In this document: positions 39,570 to 45,354 of the stretch, piece by piece
Numbering within the stretch: position 1 is the stretch's first letter
Layout of the letters: the number at the start of each line of letters is the position of its first letter
Source: Gracilaria vermiculophylla
Taxonomy: Eukaryota > Rhodophyta > Florideophyceae > Gracilariales > Gracilariaceae
Direction of reading: 5' to 3'
Assembly (NCBI GenBank): GCA_019155205.2
Contig: JAHNZQ020000010.1
Coordinates: 353,811-399,164 of the forward strand
DNA length: 45,354 nt
Program-made: the position numbers and the translations under genes
Notes under the pieces: generated by a model
Databases searched by the model: none
The model's input: the letters and a program-made list of their open reading frames with translations, nothing else
Told to the model about the DNA's origin: nothing

Positions 39570-41081
39570 CTAGTACCTGTACGTCTCGGGCTTGAACGGG
39601 CCGTCGGCGGCCACGCCAATGTACTCGGCCTGGTGCGGCGACAGCTCGGTGAGCTTGGCGTTGAGGTTCCTGAGGTGCAGGCGCGCCACCTTCTCGTCCA
39701 GCACCTTGGGCAGGATGTACACGTTGTTCTCGTACTTGCCCGACGAGCGGTTCTCCCACAGCTCCACCTGCGCCAGGATCTGGTTGGTGAACGAGCAGCT
39801 CATGACAAAGCTGGGGTGCCCCGTGGCGCAGCCCAGGTTGAGCAGGCGGCCCTCGGCCAGCATGATGATGCCGTGGCCGTCCGGGAACACCCACCTGTGC
39901 ACCTGCGGCTTGATCTCCACCTTGGAGATGCCGTCGTACGACTCGAGGCCCGCAATGTCGATCTCGTTGTCAAAGTGGCCAATGTTGCCCACAATGGCGT
40001 TGTTCTTCATCTTCTCCATGTGCTTGACCAGCACAATGTCCTTGTTGCCGGTGGCCGTGATCACAATGTCCACCTCGGGCAGCACGTCCTCCAGGCGCGC
40101 CACCTGGAAGCCCTCCATGGCGGCCTGCAGCGCGCAGATGGGGTCGATCTCGGCCACCAGGCAGCGCGCGCCGGCCGCCTTCATGGCGTGCGCCGACCCC
40201 TTGCCCACGTCGCCGTAGCCGCAGATCATGACCGTCTTGCCGGCCAGCATCACGTCGGTGGCGCGCATGATGCCGTCCGGCAGCGAGTGGCGGCAGCCGT
40301 ACACGTTGTCAAACTTGCTCTTGGTCACGCTGTCGTTCACGTTGATGGCCGGGAACAGCAGCGTGCCGTCGCGCGCGCGCTCGATGAGGCGGTGCACGCC
40401 CGTGGTGGTTTCCTCCGACACGCCCACCATCTTGTCCACGAGCGTGCGCCAGCGCTTGGGGTTGGTGCGCAGCCCGTCGCGGATGGTGGACAGCACCACC
40501 TTGAACTCGGCGTTGTCGGTGGCGTCCGGGTCCGGCGTGGTGCCGTCCTTCTCGAAGGCGAGCTCGGCCTTGAAGCCCTCGTGGATGAGCAGCGTGGCGT
40601 CGCCGCCGTCGTCCACAATCACGTCGGGCCCCGAGCCGTCGGGCCACGTGAGGGCGCGGTCGGTGCACCACCAGTACTCCTCCAGCGTCTCGCCCTTCCA
40701 CGCGAAGACGGAGGCGGAGCCGCGCGCGGCGACGGCGGCGGCGGCGTGGTCCTGCGTGGAGAAGATGTTGCACGAGCACCAGCGCACGTCGGCGCCCAGC
40801 TCCTTGAGCGTCTCGATGAGCACGGCGGTCTGGATGGTCATGTGCAGCGAGCCCATGACCTTGGCGCCGGCCAGCGGCTTCTTGGGCCCCATTTCCTCGC
40901 GGCACGCCATGAGCCCCGGCATCTCCACCTCGGCAATGTCCATCTCCTTGCGGCCAAACTCGGCGAGCGCCATGTCCTTGACCTTGTACTCGGACTCGGG
41001 CAGCGGCGACGGCGCCTTGGCGGCGGCGGCGGCGGCGGCATCGCCGGTGGCGGGCGCGGTGGCGGTCTGCGTGGCAGTCAT
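39570..41081 (-). CDS. AHCY: S-adenosylhomocysteine hydrolase (adenosylhomocysteinase)
   Basis: 503 residues. Cleaves S-adenosylhomocysteine to homocysteine and adenosine with bound NAD, relieving inhibition of methyltransferases. Seen: [16 protein letters not shown] and [13 protein letters not shown] (substrate site), the ~40-residue insertion typical of plants, algae and many bacteria (starting at [13 protein letters not shown] and running through [17 protein letters not shown]), [24 protein letters not shown] (catalytic Lys/Asp), NAD-binding [14 protein letters not shown] (about residues 284-297), [10 protein letters not shown] and the ending FKPETYRY, whose Lys/Tyr reach the partner's NAD site. 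The first ~22 residues are an Ala-rich extension. ATG at 41081. Single exon. Divergent from the zinc-finger gene. Confidence 0.97.
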   Translation of the reverse strand: MTATQTATAPATGDAAAAAAAKAPSPLPESEYKVKDMALAEFGRKEMDIAEVEMPGLMACREEMGPKKPLAGAKVMGSLHMTIQTAVLIETLKELGADVRWCSCNIFSTQDHAAAAVAARGSASVFAWKGETLEEYWWCTDRALTWPDGSGPDVIVDDGGDATLLIHEGFKAELAFEKDGTTPDPDATDNAEFKVVLSTIRDGLRTNPKRWRTLVDKMVGVSEETTTGVHRLIERARDGTLLFPAINVNDSVTKSKFDNVYGCRHSLPDGIMRATDVMLAGKTVMICGYGDVGKGSAHAMKAAGARCLVAEIDPICALQAAMEGFQVARLEDVLPEVDIVITATGNKDIVLVKHMEKMKNNAIVGNIGHFDNEIDIAGLESYDGISKVEIKPQVHRWVFPDGHGIIMLAEGRLLNLGCATGHPSFVMSCSFTNQILAQVELWENRSSGKYENNVYILPKVLDEKVARLHLRNLNAKLTELSPHQAEYIGVAADGPFKPETYRY

Positions 41082-41190
41082 GGCGGCGGCGGCGGGGTAA
41101 GGGCAAGAGCGGAGCGGCGGCGGGGTGCTGGGGGGCAGCGGTGGGAGCGATCGGGCGATGGGCGAAGGGCGGTGCGGCGCAGGGCGGGCG

Positions 41191-41197
41191 TTTTAAA
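41191..41197 (-). promoter_or_regulatory. TATA-like box of AHCY
   Basis: TTTAAAA on the minus strand, 110 nt upstream of the AHCY ATG, the only A/T run in otherwise nearly pure GC. Spacing resembles that of the other TATA boxes in the window. Confidence 0.4.
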
Positions 41198-41444
41198 GGG
41201 GGGGGCCGGGGGCGCGGGCGGCCGGGAGCGGCGCGCAGGGCGATGCGCAGCACGCCTTACACTGAGCACGCGGCGGCCAGCGGCGGCCAGCGGCGGCGAC
41301 CGACGGCGCGCGGCGGTGGTGGCGGCAGTGGCGGCAGCGGCGGCGACAGCGGCGGCGGCGCGCGGCGGCGCGCGCCTTACACTGTGCGCGCAGTGGCCGA
41401 CGGCGGACGGCGGCGTACGGCACGTGGGAGGGCCACACGGCGGG

Positions 41445-41600
41445 CGGCGCGGCGGCGTGTACGGCGTGGCGGCGGCGTGTACGGCGTGGGCACGGCGTGG
41501 CGGCGTGGCCACGGCGTGGCGGCGTGTACGGCGTGGCAGGCTGCACAGCGTGGGCGGGTGGCGGCGTGTACGGCGTGGCACGGTGGACGACGTGGGCGGG
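41445..41600. repeat. GC-rich minisatellite, unit ~17-20 bp
   Basis: Repeated, length-variable copies of GTGTACGGCGTGGCGGC between AHCY and the zinc-finger gene, some joined by shorter GTGGCGGC units. Confidence 0.75.
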
Positions 41601-41861
41601 GGCGCACGGCGAGGAGCACGTGGATATAAGCAGACGGGGGGCTGGGCGCAGGCGCGGCGCGTGGCGCCTGCCGCTGGCGGGGCGCCGTCATAGGCGCTTG
41701 ATTTGCGGCGCGGCGGCGGGCGTCATACGGCGCGCGCGCTGGGCGCGCCGCCGTAACCGTCGCGCGCGCGCTGCCCTAAGTGCCGCCGCGCGCGGCGCGC
41801 CTGTTTGGCGGCGCGCTGCTTTGGCGGCGCGCTGACCGTTGCGCCGCGCCGCGCGCCGCTT

Positions 41862-41868
41862 TATATAA
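41862..41868 (+). promoter_or_regulatory. TATA box of the zinc-finger gene
   Basis: TATATAA is a lone A/T run in GC-rich DNA, 254 nt upstream of the ATG at 42122. A start about 30 nt on would give a 5' UTR near 225 nt. Confidence 0.6.
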
Positions 41869-42110
41869 CTGTTTGCGCCACGCCCCGCGCCTCGCGCCGC
41901 CGCGCCGCGCCCCGTCACGCGCCCGCCGCCACCGCTCCGCACTCTCGTCCGCGCGCCCGCTCCCCCGCGCCCGCTCCCCGCACCCCCCCCCCGCCGCCCC
42001 CGCCGCCCCCGCCGCCCCCGCCGCCCGCCCGCGCGCGCGGCCTCTCGCGTCCGGCCGCGCTCCGCCCCTCCCCGCCGCCGCCGCCGCCCCGCCGTCTCGC
42101 GCCCGTTTAC

Positions 42111-42125
42111 ATGCCGGCGCCATGA
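42111..42125 (+). promoter_or_regulatory. four-codon upstream open reading frame overlapping the zinc-finger start codon
   Basis: ATG CCG GCG CCA TGA: its stop TGA shares bases with the main ATG (ATGA, 42122-42125). A ribosome that ends here sits on the real start codon. This could throttle translation or allow stop-restart; it is visible in sequence, but use is inference. Confidence 0.55.
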
Positions 42126-42493
42126 GCGCGCTCCGCCCCGCGCCGCACGCGCTGTGCGCGCCCGCGCCGCTCCCCCCCCCGTGCGCCGCCACCACGCCCA
42201 CCACGCCCAGCTCCTCGCCGCCGCTGCTGCGCCGCGCCGCGCCCCCCCCGCCGCTGCTGCCGCCGCCGCCGCCGCCGCCGCCGTCGCTGCCGCTGCTGCA
42301 CTTTGCGCCCGCCGCGCTGCACCGCCGCCCCCCCGACGCCGCGCCCGCGCCGCCGCTGCTGCACGCGTACTTTGCGCCCGCGCCGCCCGCGCTCGAGACG
42401 TCGTTCTGCTCCACGCCGTCCACCACCGACACGTCGTACCTGGACAGCGCGCGCGCCGAGATCGACCTGCTGCTCGCGCCGTGCGCGCGGCTG

Positions 42494-42534
<41 letters not shown>

Positions 42535-43249
42535 TCCGCCTCCGCCGGCGCCGGCGCCGGCGCAGTCATCGCTGCCGCTGCGCGCGCACGCGGCGCTGCC
42601 GCGCGCGGCGGCCAAGGCGGGCGCCACGGCCAGCTCGGCGGCGCACTGCCACCTGTGCGGGCGCACGTACACCGAGTCGTCCAACCTGGCCAAGCACATC
42701 AAGACGGTGCACCTCAAGCTGCGCCCGTTCCGCTGCCCGCGCTGCCCGTCGCGCTTTGCCGAAAAAAACAAGCTCGCCAAGCACGTGCAGTCGGTGCACG
42801 AGCGCGCGCGCCCGTACAAGTGCGACCTGTGCGCCGCCGCCTTCTCGCAGGCCAGCGACCGCAAGCGCCACCGCCTCGTGCTGCACGACGGCTTCCGCCC
42901 GTATGTGTGCCCCGTGTGCGCGCGCGCCTTTGGCCGCCGCAGCAGCCTGGCGCAGCACTGCCAGCGCGTGCACAAGCTGCCCGCCGCCGCCGCCGCCGCC
43001 GCCGCTGCTGCCGCTGCTGCCGCTGCCGCTGCCGCTGCCGCTGCTGCTGCTGCTGCTGCTGCCGCCTCGCCGCCGCCGGCTGCCGCGTCCGGCGCCGCCG
43101 CCGCCGGGGCGCACGCCGCCGTGTCGCACCAGCTGCACGGCGCCGTGGGCCTCATGTACCCGCTGGCGCCCGACCACGCCGCGCGCGACCAAGCGGCCGC
43201 CAACCACGCGGCCGCCGCCGCTGCCGCCGCCGCCCACCTGTCGCACTAG
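42122..43249 (+). CDS. C2H2 zinc-finger protein with four fingers
   Basis: 375 residues, a probable DNA-binding regulator. The N-terminal half is low complexity: Pro/Ala/Leu with two long Pro runs around one ordered patch (ETSFCSTPSTTDTSYLDSAR, AEIDLLLAP). Four adjacent C2H2 fingers follow: CHLCGRTYTESSNLAKHIKT, FRCPRCPSRFAEKNKLAKHV, YKCDLCAAAFSQASDRKRHR, YVCPVCARAFGRRSSLAQHC, each C-x2-C-x12-H-x4-H, joined by linkers like the classic TGEKP type (HLKLRPF, HERARPY, HDGFRPY). The C terminus is a run of about 30 Ala, then more Ala-rich sequence ending AAAAHLSH. ATG at 42122 in a GCCATGA context; the frame is open further upstream by composition. Single exon. Target unknown. Confidence 0.88.
42987..43068. 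repeat. GCC/GCT trinucleotide tract coding for poly-Ala
   Basis: About 27 Ala codons in a row, first mostly GCC, then mixed, then GCT. The mixture suggests age rather than a fresh expansion. Confidence 0.9.
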
Positions 43250-45354
43250 CTGTGCCCACCCATCCCCCCCCCCATCCCACCCTGTTTTTGTTTGTTGGCC
43301 CCCGTTTTCCGCGCGTCGTGTACATGTGTGTGTCGCCGCCCCTCATCTCCTCCACCTCCATCTTCAACTCGTGTGCTAAATCTTTTCTCACGCACCCAAT
43401 CGCCACGCGCCGTTTTTGTCGCTCGCTGCTGCCCGCGCTGCGCGCAAAGATACAGCGCGCGCGCGCGCTTTCTGCGAGAAACGGCGCCCCGCGCCGCGCG
43501 CGCGCGCGCGCGCGCGTCTCGAGACGGCGCGGCGCGTTCGAATTCAAAGCGCGCGCATTACAGCTGCGCGCGCGCGCGGCCGGCGCAATTCACGCCGGCG
43601 CGCGCCGCGCGGCGGCGTGCGGCCGCCGGCTGGCGTGCCGCGCGCGCGCGCGCCATTGGCGGCCGCCAGCGCCTCGCGCCGCGGCCGTTTGGACGCCTCG
43701 TTGCGCGCGGCGGCGGCGGCGGCGGCGGGTGGGGGGGGGGGGGGGCGGCTCGTGCTGCTTTCGAAGCGCCGTGCGCGCGGGGGGCGGCGCTCGCCTCGTG
43801 CAGTGCGAGGAGGCGGCTTGCTTGCTTACATTGGTTCATCCTTCGCGGAACGGCACGCGCGCTTTCTGGCTCGCCGCGGCAAAACCCGCTGCGGGACGCT
43901 TGCCCGCCCTCAAGCCGCGACGCACTGCTGCGCGCACCAATTCACGCAAGCTGTTCAACGCTTGCGCGCAGTGGGGCTGCTCAACTGCGCTCTGCCTTGC
44001 ATGCTCTACGCTTGCTTTGGCAAAGCCTTACACAAACGCCGCCTCTCCAACGCGCTTTCTTTCACTGCGCGTGCTCTAATTGTGCTTCTGTCAAGGACAG
44101 CAACTGACTTTGGTCTCGAAAATTTGAATCACGCCTCTCTGTCGGTTGCTGTGTGGTGCACCGCCAGGCGTATGAGCGTTTCACGCGGCGACGCCTGCGC
44201 GCCAATCATTTTTGGCTTGATACATTTAACTGCAAAAACTGCACATGCACCCTACTCAAACGCCGCGCACACCCGCCAAATGCGTCAGATCGCAGCGAGG
44301 ACCAGCCTCAAGCCGAAAACGCCGCGCGTCGCCGCTGTCGCGCTGTCGCCAATCCATTCCTCCAGCGCACCATTAGAGACTCCATTATTTAGCGCGCATG
44401 TGTACATGTTTTGCACCCCATTATATTTTTCTCTCCTATCCAAAAACGCTCTCTCATGCAACGTTTTCTTCCACACATCCAATTACACTCTTCCACGTTG
44501 TCGCAGCTGTGCGTATTGCCGCTGCAACATGGCGCGTCCACATCGCGCCCCACGTTTTGAATTCTGTTTACTACAGTACCAATTAAAGTAAGTACCGCCC
44601 AAAACATTGCCACCAACGCACAGCATCTGTCCTCTTCAGAAATTACAAGTCGTGCAGCAGCATTCACACCATTTGGCGCCAAATCATCGCGCCCGTTGCC
44701 TAAACGCTTGTACTTGCCCTTTCTCCAACTACGATGCGTACAGTGTGCCAAATTGTTATAACACTGTCAAACATTACAGTACACCAGCTACACTTAAGTT
44801 CACAGCAATCCAGCTCCAAGTAAAGTGAACGCAGAGCAATCCTCTCACAGGTTATGGTCCCGGACGCTACCACTCCAACTCCATTCGCAAAACGACAACA
44901 TCCCCTCACAAGTCCAGCACCACCTTGAATTCCCAACACTCAAGAACACTTCGTCGTGACACACCACAATACCTGAAGGATCTCCAGGAACTTACCACGG
45001 AGTTATACACCAACGCCATCCACAAATAACCCTCCTTAGGAATACTATACCTTAAGGCCAGACCACCATATTTCCGTAGGAGCCACTGTACTACAGTCAC
45101 TGGGGCTCATTGATCGGGAAAGCGTTTCAAGGAGATACTGCGAAGGTTCGAGCAGATTCTGTAGTGCAACGCCCCGTCGAGGGTCTGCCGCATCAGCGGA
45201 CGTCATAAGTATTTCATCCGCTCCCGACTGCCACAACCGTGGTTATGAAGAGTATTAGCTTCACTAGCCCCATTTGGGGGTGTCCCTAGGAAGGGTAGTA
45301 ATTGAGGCCACGTGTGCCGATATTGGCCCGATGACGGGTGCGCCGTGACGAGCC
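43250..45354. other. gene-poor right end
   Basis: About 2.1 kb. First the T-containing 3' flank of the zinc-finger gene, then 43430-43950 with dense CG/GC dinucleotide runs and a G run, then a fall to moderate GC from about 44.0 kb to the end. Open frames such as 44389-44751 (minus) lack an ATG and recognisable domains. I looked for transposase-like words and tRNA boxes and saw none. Confidence 0.5.
43495..43516. repeat. (CG)11 dinucleotide tract
   Basis: Eleven CG repeats in a 500-bp zone that has many shorter CGCGCG runs. Such alternating CG is the classic Z-DNA-prone sequence. Confidence 0.9.

Larger units (their letters stand above)
41082..42110. other. divergent GC-rich intergenic region with minisatellite and promoters
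   Basis: About 1 kb between AHCY and the zinc-finger gene: extremely GC-rich, with GGC runs, a minisatellite (41445-41600), a TATA-like box for AHCY and a good TATA box for the zinc-finger gene. Another TATA-like word (ATATAAG) lies near 41625. No further gene is seen; the long open frames here are compositional. Confidence 0.6.

Noticed and set aside
39633..41693. 686-codon frame opposite AHCY, plus similar antisense frames opposite the zinc-finger gene
   Set aside because: Antisense to strongly conserved genes and compositional in origin.
44389..45236. Several minus-strand frames at the right end, considered as transposase remains
   Set aside because: The longest has no ATG, the frames do not join into a recognisable family, and no terminal repeats or target-site duplication were seen.

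Overview
The window looks like nuclear DNA of a photosynthetic eukaryote with compact, mostly intron-poor genes. Evidence: genes lie on both strands without operon structure; some have introns with GT..AG ends of about 58 to 129 nt; TATA boxes occur; there are cytosolic ribosomal protein S5 and THUMPD1/Tan1 homologues; and a plastid-type SRP54 carries an N-terminal transit-like extension with no signal peptide ahead of it (primary-plastid style). Adenosylhomocysteinase has the plant/algal/bacterial insertion. A red alga is my best guess. This is inference from gene content and intron sparsity, not from a marker sequence.

Layout: possible 3' end of an unknown gene (3-593, +); AAE3/oxalate-CoA-ligase-like enzyme (1742-3286, -); a long decayed copy of a giant Ser/Pro/Thr-rich surface protein gene (about 4735-10170, +), which contains its own ~0.9-kb inversion; full-length ABCB transporter (10491-14405, -); THUMPD1/Tan1-like protein with an Ala/Glu/Lys repeat tail (14812-16521, -); secreted spondin-domain protein (17432-18106, +); secreted LPMO-like protein with one intron (19092-19997, +); the intact giant gene, 2815 codons (20252-28699, -); plastid SRP54 (29740-31311, +); an eight-exon coiled-coil gene (31911-35229, -); ribosomal protein S5 (35635-36219, -); secreted Hint-domain (hedgehog-like) protein (37459-38838, +); adenosylhomocysteinase (39570-41081, -); four-finger C2H2 protein (42122-43249, +); then a gene-poor tail.

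Base composition is strongly stepped. Most of 600-34500 is moderate in GC, except an island at about 14.3-16.5 kb over the THUMPD1-like gene. From about 34.6 to 44 kb the DNA is extremely GC-rich and full of GCC/GCG/CCG runs and minisatellites. The left step falls inside the coiled-coil gene, between its low-complexity first exon and its ordinary later exons.

How the genes relate: four predicted secreted or surface proteins (spondin-like, LPMO-like, giant mucin-like protein, Hint protein) share the window and suggest an extracellular-matrix or cell-surface theme. The enzymes and housekeeping genes (S5, AHCY, SRP54, THUMPD1) look like ordinary neighbours. The most unusual signal is the inverted pair made by the giant gene and its patchily near-identical, deleted and internally inverted relic about 10 kb away.
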